Of a stretch of 64,000 nt of DNA, positions 1-11,995 are shown in pieces; the first letter of the stretch is position 1; the number at the start of each line of letters is the position of its first letter. Origin of the DNA: Mesotaenium endlicherianum (taxonomy: Eukaryota > Streptophyta > Zygnematophyceae > Zygnematales > Mesotaeniaceae); NCBI GenBank assembly GCA_009602735.1, contig WELA01002286.1, positions 104,409 to 168,408 on the forward strand, in the 5' to 3' direction. The notes beneath the pieces are model-generated. The model worked only from the letters and a program-made list of their open reading frames with translations. It searched no databases and was not told the origin of the DNA. Made by a program: the position numbers and the translations under genes.

Positions 1-528
1 CGACAGCGTCGAGCGATCTGGCCCGTTAGAATGAACTCGAACCTTCACGTAAGTTCGGCTGACGCGGAGTGCCGACTAGGTCGATTTACCTAGAAGTTTC
101 GGTTTAGCCTAGCGCGTCTAAGATAGAATATTCTAGTAATGTCGATGCATGTATGTGGACGTCAATTCGGCCCGACACGTCAGATTAGACTGATCTGGCT
201 TACTCACGAATATTCTGGAAGGGACGATTTGACGAACACTTAGGAAAATCCGTAGCTTCCTCCTAGGGAGGAGAACTTAGGCAGAAAATTATAAATAGGC
301 ATAACTTCTTTGTTTCTTATCAGTTTTCACTTCTGTAAATTTCTACGGGTTTGTAATGACAAGGCCTTTCATCCTACATCATTTGTGAGCAGTTTCTTGC
401 TACTCAAAATGTTGAGTAATTTTCCTAAGTTTTGTTAGTGATATGCCGCTGCACTCTCTAGTATGATGGCAACTAGTTCCTTTCCTCGTGAGTCACTACG
501 CTTCCACTAGGGCACTCTGCCCCTTTCA
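1..528 (+). repeat. LTR of family A, cut by the window edge
   Basis: The sequence matches the 3' two-thirds of the ~750-bp LTRs seen again at 49374-50116 and 54755-55498, nearly base for base. It ends in the same CCCCTTTCA terminus at 528. The left end lies outside the window, so it could be a solo LTR or the 3' LTR of an element lying to the left. The right neighbour is a gag-like reading frame on the opposite strand, so the LTR seems to sit in another element. Confidence 0.9.
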
Positions 529-1403
529 TTCATGGCATCTGTTAATTCTTGTGTTAGTGCAGCTAAGTCTACGCTCTCAACAGGTGCAGCAGGTATCGCT
601 CTTCCTGATGACAAAGCGGACAGGCGGGCTTTCGCAGCCTCTTTCTGGATTTTCAAATCTCTTGCCTTCATTTGCTCGTCAAACGCCCATTCCTGGGTAA
701 GGTTCTCATCCTTCCGAAATTGGCGATACAGCAACAAGGCATCCTTGTCCAAGTACTGAACCAAGCTTATAAAAGCGACTGACTGAGTGTAAGAAGAATC
801 CTTTCGGATTTTCTCAAAGAAGTCAGCCCAATAGATCTCATCAAACTCTTCGAAAGTGAGACTATTTCCACTGGTTCGTCCACTAAAGTACTTTGTAGAG
901 AGCTTGAACTTAGGATTTTTATCCTTATCATCACCAGTCATTTCGAGTGGTGACCAAGACTCACTATCTTTATCCCACACGTCGTGCTCTCTGACCAAAT
1001 TGGGTACAAAAGCTCGCGCGTTATACGGATTCTCACCGTTGGTGGCAGTATGGCGAGACTCGTCTCTCGACGGTTGCTCACTCCACAGGTTATCCGTGTG
1101 CTCAGATGTCTCACTTTCTCGTGGACTCTGGCTTGAATCAGAACCTTCCGCAGGCTCCACAGGGTAGTAGAGTCTTCCACTCCTCAACTGCATGTACAGT
1201 TGAATTTCTCCGGGTCCCCTTCCAGGTTGAGCACCGACAGCCCTCACAGGCCTCAATCCCCAATTTGCTTGGGAATTTCTATTCACCGGAACCACAAAAC
1301 TGAAGTTCTCAGAAGTAGGACAAAAGTCTCTTACTTCCACATAGGCTTTATGCCTTACGGTTCTTGGGTTCACAGGTGAGCAAATTGTAGTTGCAGAAAT
1401 CAC
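529..1403 (-). mobile_element. gag-like relic of an unidentified LTR-type element
   Basis: A long open frame on the minus strand carries an acidic, low-complexity N-terminal half. A helical region follows (residues ~150-230: KYFSGRTSGNSLTFEEFDE, then an aromatic and charged stretch) with the look of a retroelement capsid or gag domain. A charged helix rich in K, A and E comes next. No zinc knuckle, protease or polymerase is visible beside it. The frame runs into the family A LTR, which suggests that LTR inserted into this element. The family assignment is weak; it could also be a lineage-specific host protein. Confidence 0.35.
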
Positions 1404-3181
1404 ACTCTAAACAGCTTGACATGCAACGTCAGATTCAGAGAAAATCGCCCTTCAGGCTTTCGCTTAACTTCCACAAGTCAGCTTACAAAACTCTGAAACT
1501 ACGTCTATGCTGGCCTGGGTCAAGCTCTTCACTTAACACCGCGCCTTAACAGCTCTTCACTGCCAGGCTGGGCTCACTCAGTTCTTCACTGAGAGCTTTA
1601 TCTGTCAATACTACTCTCTCTCTTCGAGATGCGAATGCGACTTCTGAGAACTTGGAAATCAACACACAACTCACCATTTTAAGGCTGCTTCACACACACT
1701 TGTGGCGTTCGGCTGACTCTGTGCTAATCTCCTAGCAGATTCTATTCTGCAGTTCTCCTTCTTCAACCGTGAGATTCCCTCTTGGGATTTCCTACAATCC
1801 TGACTTATCTATGATATACAGAAGAATCATCAGCGTCGTCAGAGGCGTGGGGCTTTGGCCCTCCAATGGCCTTGGGAACTCCTTCTTCTTCTTCGCGCCC
1901 TTCTTCTCTTTCTTTCTGCTTCTTGGCAAAGGTGCGTGAGAGTGAATGACATGTCTCAGGCAAGATTCGTGCCTTTCGCAGGCACCACACAGCGTCATCT
2001 TTCGAGAATACCGTGCTTAGTCACACAACTTAGCTGCATGTCGCTTCTGCCTAGCCAAGCTTAACTCAAACTTGTAGTCACTCAGCATGCATGCACACCT
2101 TGTGACTATCGCGCGTGGCTGCTTAGCTTCTCAGCTGGCAGTCACGCCTAATTGGCTCATGGCTAAGAACTCCTGAGCGGCGTGCAAGCAAATGCCACTT
2201 GCTCAAGTTTTCCCAACCGGGCGGCCGTAACCTATCTTGGCATTGCAGCCATGACCTGGCTTAATCTGCCAGTCACACAGTACCTGACCTGGGCGGCTCA
2301 TTGCTGATCCCCAGCTCCTAGCCTCGCGGCTGTCTTGTCAAAACCTCCCCCATCCCTGGGTGTGGGGCACACTGACATTGACCTCCTTGCCAGTGGTCTT
2401 GACGCCGCCATAACCGCTGACTGCGATTCAATCAGTCAAGTGGTCGGTGAGTCAACGTTGACTTTCTGCACTAGGTGGCCGTAGCTTGCGCTGCGCGTGC
2501 GACACCGTCAAACGGATAATAGTCGCGACATACCTGGTCTGGCCGACTTCATCTGAAGTGAAACCTTCGACTCACCGTATCCGGATATACTGTCGCCAAT
2601 GCGCACATCGGAAGCGCGCTAGGCTCTGTAGGTGTGCAGTGTCCTTACGTCCTCTGAACATGTATTAAGCTGACTCGTTCAACCATTCAATTTGTATCGG
2701 ATGCATACTAGCTCTGTGTGAATAACACTCGTCATCCACACAAGGCTGTCCCACTACGACGAACTTACGCTGGTCAGAATGGCAGCCTTATCTTCGCCGT
2801 CCATGGTGGCCTTTAGCTCAGCTATCTTCCTGAACGCGAGCTCTCAGAGGTATGACAGCATAATTTGATTGGACATCGTTACTTTTCATGTGGTTATGTG
2901 CGTTACCCCGTATTTTGACGACTGTAGCACTGCATGCAGAGGAAAGCAATCTATGTTTTGGCAGTAATTAGGGACATTGTTGATGTGAGCTTTTAAGTTA
3001 AGCATTTCATGTGGTGAAGACACGACCGCTCGGCATGGGCGTGCGTCGGTATGGTCACACTTCCGGATTGCGTAATCACAGCACACAATGAGCTAGATTG
3101 TGTAAATGGCTGCTCTCACGGACCCGACTGTTTCACCTCGTGTGGAGTCTCCACGGTTAGCCATCAACGTACCAGCTAGCA
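1404..3181. other. no gene recognised
   Basis: Non-coding by eye. Only short reading frames without recognisable motifs are present. The left part may belong to the 5' end of the minus-strand gag-like relic. The right part precedes the rhodanese gene and should hold its promoter, but I see no convincing core element. Confidence 0.5.
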
Positions 3182-6100
3182 ATGCAGGCTGCTTGCTTCA
3201 ACCCTGTGGTATCTAGACGCAGTTCACGAACGAAAAGGTGTATCAGCTGTAATGGTATGATTGGGGATTCAAGCAACCACCTCCGACAATGCTCTGGCCT
3301 ACTCTATTCTTTTTCTTGTTTTACGGAATTATGTGCGAGTCTTGCTGTGTGTGAGCAGTTTTTGAATGCTGTACTCGGACTATTTTTCGTCCATCATGTT
3401 GTCAATTGTTGTGGTCATGAGTTTCAGTTCTTTCTTGCTCAGAAGCCTGCAGTCCCCTCTGGATTCTTCCTCTTCTATTTCCTAATTGTTTTCTCTTCCA
3501 GTCACCTCACGACCTTTTCTTCTTCACATGCTCTTCCCTCCCGTTCCTCTCTTTGAACTATCCCAACATTTTTTTGGGTTTTTGTCCCCCTCTTGTTCTC
3601 ACTTTTTTTTGGACGTCTAGGAACCAGTCAGCCAAAAAGAACATCACATTTGCCAAATCTGAGATACGCGGTCAGCAGCTATCCCTCCATCTGCCATGTT
3701 TGCATCGACAAGTGGCGGCACCCAAGCATATATCATCAGCCAACGCCACAGAAGTTGCCTCGGTGGGTAAGTTTTTAAAATCTAATTGACATTAGTGCTT
3801 GAGTGCAAGTGTGCATGTGTATAGTGGAAGCAAGCTGTTCTAGTATTGTTGGTCTGTCCTCGTTTCGTCCTTGTGCCGAGGGCAAGGATCTCCTTACTCG
3901 CTTTGGAGCTCACGGGCTTTCCACTGTCATCCACATACTCTCAAGCCCTCAGCCCCGCTCCCTCCTTTTAAATGACTGCCCATGGGTATGTGACCAAAGA
4001 AACAAGCGACTGTCCCAGGCACTGTATCAAATGCTGGATAAATAGCCTCTCAATTGCTGCACTCAACTACATGGGGAATTATCATGCACCAAAGAAGTAG
4101 ATATTTGAACCTGAAAACTAAGCGGGTGGTTCAAGACCCCTGATGAAGGCAAGAACTGACAACACGTGGTCAGTGTTGGTATGGCATGGCTTGTTGGTGA
4201 GGTGTACGAGGCTTGAAGTCTTCTTGGGGGCTCATAGTTACAAGGGATGTAATCAGAGGACGTTGTGACTCACAGCTAGTAGGCATACACGTCTGCACAC
4301 CCTCTTGCCCAGTGCTAGCTATTTAATGATGCAGTGGCACTTGACACCTTGCACCAAGCACCCGTATTGCGTGAACCTTGGTGATGTACGGAGTCAGTGG
4401 TTGTGCTCCTTTCAAAAGTCTGTGTGTTGAAATCTTGTTCCGTGGTCAGCTTCGCAGTGAGTGGTTTACCCTCATACAGCCGCGGCAGATAATCTGCCTG
4501 TGTATTGTCTGCACGTGTGGTGCTTTGCTGATGTGGAATTGCCCTGCTGCGCCAGCGCTTTTGGACGATGTGTGGGGTTTGTTGAGTGCTCGAGGCTCGT
4601 GGAGTACTCTTCCCCCCTGATCAGCCCGTGTTTCTTTTGACGCAGAGAAAATAAAATGGGGGACCAAGAGAAGTGCCATCCTCGCCAACAGTGTATGTGT
4701 GCATCGCTCGCTCCACACATCATGTCCTGAACCTGCTCGTGCTGAAGGCAATTTTGGCGTAGCGTGCGATTACTATGACCATCGTGACAGTATTTGTGGT
4801 TGGTAGGGCGTTAAGAGAGGTTTGGGGACTTGTGCAGCGTGTGCGACTGTTCGAGAGCACTGGTCATAGTCAGCCTGTTGTGCTCATATTAGGGGTGTGG
4901 CAGGTAGTGGTCCCCTTGTACCCCCTCTTACGCTCGTGTCGCGGGCGTCAGATGTCGGGACACCTTTCTGTCCTTGTCAAAGGACGCTTTGTAATGAACA
5001 TTATTGTGGTGCACCTCTCGCCTCCCCGGCAGGTGAGGTCGGTGAACGCCAAGGAGGCCCTGAGGCTGCAGCAGGAGGAGGGCTACTCCATCCTGGACGT
5101 GCGCCCAGTGGCGGAGTTTGAAGAGGTGCCTCTGCCCTGCCTCTGTCATCGGCTCTACTCTTGCGGGCGACAGCTGTCCCTCTTGTCAAGGCTTGTGTAG
5201 GAATCGGGTTTCCGGGTGGGTGGAATTTTGCTGGTGCGGGCTTGTTCACTTGTCGGAGTATTTGCAACTGTCGCCGGTGCAGTGAAGCTGCTGGCGGGCA
5301 CCCCCCCTCCCCTAGGCCAGCTCGAGCAATCCTCTTGCATGATGTCCCTGTGGTATGCACGCCCTCGTTCCTCGTGCGCTTGCCGCTCACGTATCCAGCT
5401 AACACCAGTCATCACATCAGAGGGGACGCCGTTGTCGCCTACAAGCTGGCATGCACAGGCTGGCAGACGCCGCGGGGAAAAGTGTGTCAGTCTTGTGCGT
5501 GAACACGAGAGCATGCTTCCGCTCCTCCGTGCAGGTGCATCCGGAGGGCGCCAAGAACGCGTCGGTGTATCGTCTCATCAAGGAGTGGACGCCGTGGGAC
5601 ATCCTCAGGAGGGCCGGATTTGCCTTTTTTGGGATCTTCGCCGGCACCGAGGGAAATCCCGAGTTTCTCAACGGTGAGGGAGGGGCAGTGTTTCCTCCCC
5701 TTCTCTCCCCCCTCTGCTGTCAAATTGGATACTGGGTGCGCTTCCTGAGTTTTCGTGGTGCATGTAAATAGGGATTGGAGCCAGTTCTATGTGGTGTGTT
5801 TCTCCCTATTACTATAGTCTTCCAAACCGCAGGATGGTGTCTGCATCGCATTATGGGGTACACTCTGTGATTCCTGAGGGCGTCCTTTTCGCTTCTCTCT
5901 TTTTCCTATCTGTTGCAGAGGTCACCGCAGCGGGGCTCACCAAGGACTCAAAAATCATCGTCGCGTGCTCCTTTGGGGGCACCCTAAAGCCCACCCAGAA
6001 CTTTCCCGAGGGCAAGGAATCGAGGTACGTCGACAAGCAATCGATTCTCCGATGTCGGTGATCCAGCAGCATCTGGAAGTTGCCACCGTGTGTTCTTTTG

Positions 6101-6731
6101 CTCGCAACTCGGCGTGAGCATGAGTTGGGTGGGCTACAAATGCAACAGTGACATGCAGTGTGGGAACCCCGCACACGTGCTCCTTCCTGAATCAGCCAGC
6201 CCTCCACTACCTCATGCCCTCTCTGTTCTTTTCCTTCTTGCTCACGCTTCTCCTCGCTGGTGGCAGCGTGTGGGGCGGCGTTTATGTGTGACTTGAACAT
6301 AGTCTTGTTGGGATCTGTGTCGCACGCGACATTAGTGTCTCCCAGCGTGAACAGCACGACTGTAGACGTTGTCGCCGGGGATACGCCCGTGGAGATGCCT
6401 TCAGAGCGCTTTGCAGCGGAGTGGATTGTCTGCTCTGTCCCTTCAACCCCTCTCCCACTTCCTTGTCGCCAACTTTTAAAGCACTGGCTGTGTGCAACGT
6501 GTGAGACAGCCGGATAAGTATGGGTAATTCTGAAGACATAACCCTTGTTCTCATTATGGGTCACTGTGATCCAGTCCCTTAATTAGACATCTCCTGGCGT
6601 GGTTGTGCAGGTCTCTCATCGCTGCGTACATTCTGACCAAGGCAGGCTTCAAGAGTGTGCTGCACATTGAGGGGGGACTCCAGAGCTGGTTCTCGCAGGA
6701 CTTCCCCGTCACGTTCAAGGACGACCAATGA
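3182..6731 (+). CDS. STR14: rhodanese-like domain protein, chloroplast type (STR14-like), 7 exons
   Basis: Modelled exons are 3182-3237, 3621-3766, 4646-4692, 5033-5125, 5535-5673, 5919-6024 and 6611-6731. All introns are GT-AG, every phase is consistent, and the product is 235 aa. Arabidopsis STR14, as I recall it, is about the same length. Residues 1-~68 are rich in S, R and K and start MQAACFNPVVSRRSSRTKR, like a plastid transit peptide. The 47-base exon 3 gives EKIKWGTKRSAILANS, matching the W..KR..L stretch that precedes the domain in plant homologues. The rhodanese fold follows: VRSVNAKEALRLQQ, ILDVRP, EWTPWDILRRAGFAFFGIFAG, then the active-loop cysteine in IIVACSFGG, and SRSLIAAYIL to the stop. 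Plant STR14 has the same long loop between the Cys and the SRS helix. Sulfurtransferase activity is inferred only. The first two exons are less certain than the last four. The gene converges on the NRPS gene, with no evident functional link. Confidence 0.88.
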
Positions 6732-8040
6732 TCCGCCTCCACTCCACTCCACTCCACTCAATGCACTGTAGATTAGATGCTCATCATTAGAAGAGACTCA
6801 GGAGCCTTTTTTGCTTCCAAGGATGCGCTGGAAGGCGAACTTTTGAGGTTAAATATGTGAAACGTAGATAGTTCAGTGATGGTTTTGTAACACTGGCAAC
6901 GCTTTGTCCTTGGTGGTGGCCATTTATGAAGGCTTTGGATTACCAAAGACTGGCTTCTGCCCCCCACTTGTACTTATCTTTCGCAAAAATGCGAAGCAGC
7001 GTTATGCATGGAATCCGTCACGTGCAGCATTGCTGTGTTGCAATTTCACGCATTTGCAGGTGCACTTAGGCAGAATACCCACTCGCTGATATCACCCTCC
7101 AACCTCGCATTCCCGTGGGTACGATTTGCCACCGCAACTCATCGTATGTGCCAGTCACTTTGAAAACGAGATCATGTGATAATTAAAGATTTGTCTTTTT
7201 GTTTTTCACTGCAGCACCCACTGCTGCAGGAAGTAAGCTGTTTCACCAACCCACCCGCCCGCTTGCATAGCTGCACCCTTGACGCATGTCAATTAGCCAT
7301 GCGCACAAGCCAGGCTGCATATCACTACTCCACTCTTCTCTCCTTAGCCTGTAACATGTTCTTCATTGTTTATAAAATTATGCAACTTGAAATTATATAG
7401 ACATCAGCTTTGCTTGACCCCCACTCTATAATTTTTCAGCATGGTGGTGACTTGATCGCAAGAACAATTGATAACTTGAGATCGCTATCATAATGAGTTT
7501 ACAGGGGAGGCGTGGTCGCATGAACACATACTGAGTGACCTCAACATGACAGCAATTTTCATGAGCCGAAGCAATCATTGCCCACATGCTCACAATGTTG
7601 ACTCTTTAAAAGAATTTACATGTCGGCCAAATCGCGTCCATGGCCAAGACATCGAGCACAACGCGTACGTGAGGACAGTATTTGTCAATTTAGTATATTA
7701 ACATCATAATAGAGTGATAGTTGTTGTAACAAGTATCCGAGATCTACCCATTTGGTGCACAGAAAGGTTAAGCATTCATCTATCCATGCTCCCACTCTGA
7801 TTCTTCTCGTCATTTTAGAAGAAGGAATATGTAAGTTTATATGAGAAGGATGATATTGTGACATGCGAGGTTGTAGATGCATGTGATGTGCGAGTCTCAA
7901 TCGTCGTGTGACAGGATTGAGCATTATGCTCAAAGGGTCAATAGAACATCAGCTTGAGGACTAAAGGCGCCTTGTGATGAAACATTAAATCTTTTGTTGT
8001 TTAAGCCCATGTAAAGTTTGTGGCTCGTTTTCAACTACGT
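6732..8040. other. 3' flank of the rhodanese gene, no gene recognised
   Basis: The region begins with a CCACT/CCACT simple repeat just after the stop (about 6740-6760). The rest is ordinary non-coding DNA with short frames only. The 3' UTR and polyadenylation site should lie here, but I could not fix them. Confidence 0.5.
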
Positions 8041-9502
8041 GCGGGGATGATTTGACTGATTTCGAAAGAAAGAAGGTGATATTAGAAAGAATAGTAGGAG
8101 TAGTAGTATGCAACTATAACAACCAACAAAACAGCCACAAAATATTTACAACAAACAACATCATGTATGCAACGACCACAAGCAAGAACCGAGTCAACAA
8201 CCAATCAAACATAACCAATAGCAACAATAATTACAAACAAATATCAGTAGAGTCCTAGGCCTGGTATGCCATCCACGTCCAACAATGTTATGCTCCTTAA
8301 CGTGAGCATGTGCACCCAAATGTCCAGGGGGCCTAGGTGGCCAACCAATGCAACAACAATTTGCCAATAAAAAATCATAAAAAGTAATCATACCAAAAAA
8401 TATAAATTTTCCATGGAGGTTAAAGGCCTGGTTAACAATGTCCAACTACTCACACTCCAAATAACAAAAAATGCTATTAACGCTGGGGCTGGCCATAAGG
8501 CCCCTGGAAGTTTGCTACCTGAGCTGGTGCTAGCAAAGGCTGCCTCTGTTGGGGGCCTGGGCCATTAGGTGGCCCCGAAGGGCAAAAAATGAGATGTGTG
8601 GCCTACCATGTGGCAGTGCCAGCAACTCAAGTCATTTCTAAACATCCTAGGAGCGCGGGGGTTAGCCTTAAACGCATACGGGCTGGCCCGTGGTTTGCGG
8701 CTACTAAAATCAAACTCCCTCTCCTCCTCTTTGTCCTTACTCTTAGCCACTTGCTTTTGGACTCGATTCTCCCAATCCTCGTTCTCATCCTTAGTTTGCA
8801 TGGACTTGACAACCTCATTAATTACAGGCCAGCTATGCAAGTCCGCGAAAATGATTTGCTTTTGCCGAAAAATTATCACCGACAAACCTTCAGTGAGCGC
8901 GCTTTGGGCCGCTTCAATGTCTTCCTTGTCCAGCGCATTTGAGCGTTGTGGCACAGCTCCGCGAGGTTGTTCATGACCTTCATTTGGGCGCGGTTGCCCT
9001 CAGACAACTTGCCCACACCTGCAACCTCACTTTTCCTCTTGAGCCGCTTGAGCTGCTGCAGGATGTCCGCCCCTGCTCCCTCGCCATCGTGAGCTCGCGA
9101 GACCTAGCTTTGCGCTAGTTTGCTCACTGCCTGCTGTAACTTGGCCATTTCGAGATGAGCAGCGTGCTGCGCAGCTTTGAGCGCAGCCGCTTCCGTCTTG
9201 CTGAGCTCGGCCTACTCGCTTTCGTACTCTTTAAGGAACTCTGCATGTAATTTGGCAATTTCGTCAGCAGTAAGCTGGCTCGCTACTCTCGCCCTACCGA
9301 TGTCGTTAATCTGCTCCCCATTGACCTGCTCGCCATCATTGCGTAAGTCGCTCGGGCCTCCCTGGCTTCCCTCACCTCTCTCCGTCATCGCTCGTAAGTG
9401 AGCAAACACGTCCGAGTCTTGAGTGTTCGCGGATCTATGGAACTCTATCAAGCGAATTTGTATGCCTGACATAAGATTGTTTGAGTAAGTCTCGGCATGC
9501 AA
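8041..9502 (-). mobile_element. gag-like relic with a CCHC-like zinc knuckle
   Basis: Minus-strand frames between about 9502 and 8565 carry charged helical segments (EIAKLHAEFLKEYESE; KLKRLKRKSE-like). A basic, arginine-rich region and a zinc-knuckle-like CWHCHMVGH precede a Q/P-rich tail. This order (helical capsid, basic region, knuckle) is typical of retroelement gag. It is broken in a few places, and no polymerase is seen alongside. The A/C-rich DNA at 8090-8260 may be its 3' untranslated part. Confidence 0.45.
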
Positions 9503-10000
9503 TGTCTACCCGGGTATGTGTAGCAACTACCTTCCTGCTGCAATGAGGCTTCTTTGCAACAAGAAGCCTTATGAGGGTTTCGTTTGTCGATGAGACAACA
9601 CGTGTGAAATCGATCAAATTTGAACACTTGTCAAATTTTATTTTGCGACATTTCATGTCGCAAACCTTCAATTTGACTCTTTTCAAGTTGTAAGTCGAGT
9701 TCATGTCAACTTTGATAAAGTGGGCAGACTGAAAACTTTCAGTCAAGTTGTGACGATGGAACTTTGTATGAAGATAAAGTTTGAACTTTTGACAGCACTT
9801 TCAGACTCATCGACCAATGCACATATGAACACTTGTGTGGCGGCAGTACAGAAGCAAAGAGACAGCTGCATACAAGAAACATACGATCATATATAAAATT
9901 TACACGCCAAACAATGAGGCACATGACATGTGCTTACCTACTTTATCAATATCGTTACACCAACGGCACGACCTCCATCGCAAAACCAGCAAATAACCTA
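9503..10000. other. 3' flank of the NRPS gene
   Basis: A+T-rich compared with the coding exons next to it. It should contain the 3' UTR and polyadenylation signal of the minus-strand NRPS gene, but none is obvious. An imperfect repetition of TGTCGCAAA/TTTGAC-like words lies at 9600-9720. No gene seen. Confidence 0.4.
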
Positions 10001-11995
10001 CTAGTCTAGAAGGGCAGCAACGGCTGTTGCAGCGTCGCGACTAATACTCTCTAACAAAGTGCTATACTCGTCGGCTAAGCCCTGCACAGTGGCCTGGGAG
10101 TAGAGGTCGGTGTTGTAGACAAAGAGCCCCTCGAGCCCGCCTCCGGGCAAAACCTTCACCCCCAAGCCGATCTCCGACTTGGCAAACTCATACCCTGCCT
10201 GATCTGCGGGCTCCACCACCAGACCTGGAAGGCCCGACGTGCCGAGGCCGCCTTCATAGTCCACCTCGTCCAGCGTGAACCCTGTCTGGACCAGGGAGGC
10301 CCTGCTTGTGTCAGCGGCAGCAGAATCCGGGACCAGTGCCTCCACAACGCGGACAAATGGCACGTCCTGGTTGTCAAACGCCTCCAGCACACGCACCCTG
10401 ACTTGGGCCAGGAGGTCCACGAACGTGACACCTGGCGCAAACGTGGCAGCTGCCACCACTGTGTTCACAAACATGCCCAGCAGAGGCTCCAGCTGCGCCC
10501 GCACACGGCCTGCCACGTCAAACGCCACCAGGACCTTCTCCTGGTTGGTGCGGATGTGCAGCAGCGCCTGGTACGCCGCCAGCAGCACCATGAACAGCGT
10601 GCCGCCGTGCCTCTGGCCGACCCTGCGGAGGCCCTGAGCCACCTCTGCGCCGACCACAACCGTCACGCTGCCCCCCCGGTGGCCGAGCACGACTGGCCGC
10701 TCCCAGTCCGTCGCCAACTGCAGCGGAGCCGGGTTGAGGCCTACTACGTCTTGCCAGTACGCCAGCTGGCGATCCAAAAGCGCACCAGACACGAGCTGCC
10801 TGTGCCACAGAACGTAGTCGCCGTACTGCACCGCGAGCGGTGGCAGCCCATCCAGAGACTGCAACTTGTAGCAGTGCGCCAGCTCGGCGCAGAACGGCTC
10901 CGTGGACTCGCCGTCAAATGCCAAGTGGTGCATCGTGAGGAGAAGCACGTGCTCATTCGGTCCCAACGCTATCACGAGGCCTCTGATGGGCAGCGACTGC
11001 GGATCCGTCAGCTGGAAGGGCTTGTTTGCCTCCTCATTGGTCATCCTCGTCACCTCAGCGCCCTGCGTCTCCCCCTCCGGCAGCTCCGAAATGTCCACGA
11101 GCGGCAGCCTGAGTGGCACCTCACCTGCCGGCCGCACAACCTGCACCACATCCCCGCCTTCCTTCACACGGTAGAACATCCTGAGGGACTCGTGCCTGTC
11201 TACTATGAGGCTGACAGCTGTCTCCAGGCGCACCACGTCTAAATCCCCTCTGACCCTCCATGCATAGGGTATGTTTTCACTGCCAGGTGTCTGCAGCTCC
11301 TTGGTCCACGTGATCTTCTGGGGTCCACTCAAGGGCAGCTCCCCGTTCTCAAGGCCCGACCGATCCATGGCTGTCAACGGGGGGCCCTGCTCGCCCACCT
11401 TGGAGCCGGCCAGCGCTGCGGCCACGCCTGCCACCGTGGAGTCCTTGAAGAAGACGCTCATGGGGAGGCTCTTGTGCAGCTGCTCCGTCAGCATGGCCAG
11501 CACGCGCACCGCCATCAGGCTGTTGCCGCCCATGCGGAAAAAGTCCGTGCTTGGAGTGACACCTGGCCCTGCGACAGTGCCCAAGACCTCTGCAAAGACT
11601 CCCGCCACCACCTCCTCCTGCTGGCTGAGGGGCCGAGCGGGGCCCTGCGTGGAGGCGCCTCCACCTGTCAAAAACGCTTCCCTCGTAGGCGGCGGCAGCT
11701 TCTTGCGGTCGATTTTACCCGACACGGTCTGCGGGAACTCGTCCATGACCACATACGCCGACGGAATCATGTAGGAGGGCAGCTTCGACACAGCCAGCTG
11801 CTGGACGGCGTGCGCGTCCAGGAGAGCCTCCACCCGGCCTGCACTCTCTGCCAGTGCCGGAGTGAAGTAGGCCACTAGGCACTGCTGCCCGTTGGCATCC
11901 GCCCTCACTGCCACAGCGGCCTGCCCGATCCCCGGCGCCGACGCCAGCACATTCTCGATCTCCCCGAGCTCGATGCGGTTGCCCCTCAGCTTCAC
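10001..11995 (-). CDS. NRPS exon 10: A5 end, T5 and terminal C domain
   Basis: 664 codons and a stop. A8 is at 1-14, SGKIDRKKLP near 92, and the T5 serine is S159 in GGNSLMAVRV. A full-length condensation-like domain (~215-664) follows. HHLAFDG is intact (356-362), but the opening motif is diverged: LPLSGPQKITWTKELQ replaces LPLSFAQERMWAMDQL. The protein ends at AVAALLD, with no thioesterase, reductase or further carrier. Terminal C domains in fungal NRPSs are known to cyclise and release the peptide, and some bacterial ones pass it to a small amine or alcohol. Either is possible here by inference. Confidence 0.92.
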   Translation of the reverse strand: MKLRGNRIELGEIENVLASAPGIGQAAVAVRADANGQQCLVAYFTPALAESAGRVEALLDAHAVQQLAVSKLPSYMIPSAYVVMDEFPQTVSGKIDRKKLPPPTREAFLTGGGASTQGPARPLSQQEEVVAGVFAEVLGTVAGPGVTPSTDFFRMGGNSLMAVRVLAMLTEQLHKSLPMSVFFKDSTVAGVAAALAGSKVGEQGPPLTAMDRSGLENGELPLSGPQKITWTKELQTPGSENIPYAWRVRGDLDVVRLETAVSLIVDRHESLRMFYRVKEGGDVVQVVRPAGEVPLRLPLVDISELPEGETQGAEVTRMTNEEANKPFQLTDPQSLPIRGLVIALGPNEHVLLLTMHHLAFDGESTEPFCAELAHCYKLQSLDGLPPLAVQYGDYVLWHRQLVSGALLDRQLAYWQDVVGLNPAPLQLATDWERPVVLGHRGGSVTVVVGAEVAQGLRRVGQRHGGTLFMVLLAAYQALLHIRTNQEKVLVAFDVAGRVRAQLEPLLGMFVNTVVAAATFAPGVTFVDLLAQVRVRVLEAFDNQDVPFVRVVEALVPDSAAADTSRASLVQTGFTLDEVDYEGGLGTSGLPGLVVEPADQAGYEFAKSEIGLGVKVLPGGGLEGLFVYNTDLYSQATVQGLADEYSTLLESISRDAATAVAALLD

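Noticed and set aside
3803-4620. Small plus-strand frames between 3803 and 4620 as genes
   Set aside because: They fall in the third-exon-proximal intron of the rhodanese gene and have no recognisable motifs.
4775-5200. Rhodanese gene starting at an ATG near 4775
   Set aside because: The frame upstream of 5033 is hydrophobic intron-like sequence, and a CAG acceptor sits exactly at 5032. The upstream exon at 4646-4692 restores the conserved W..KR stretch.
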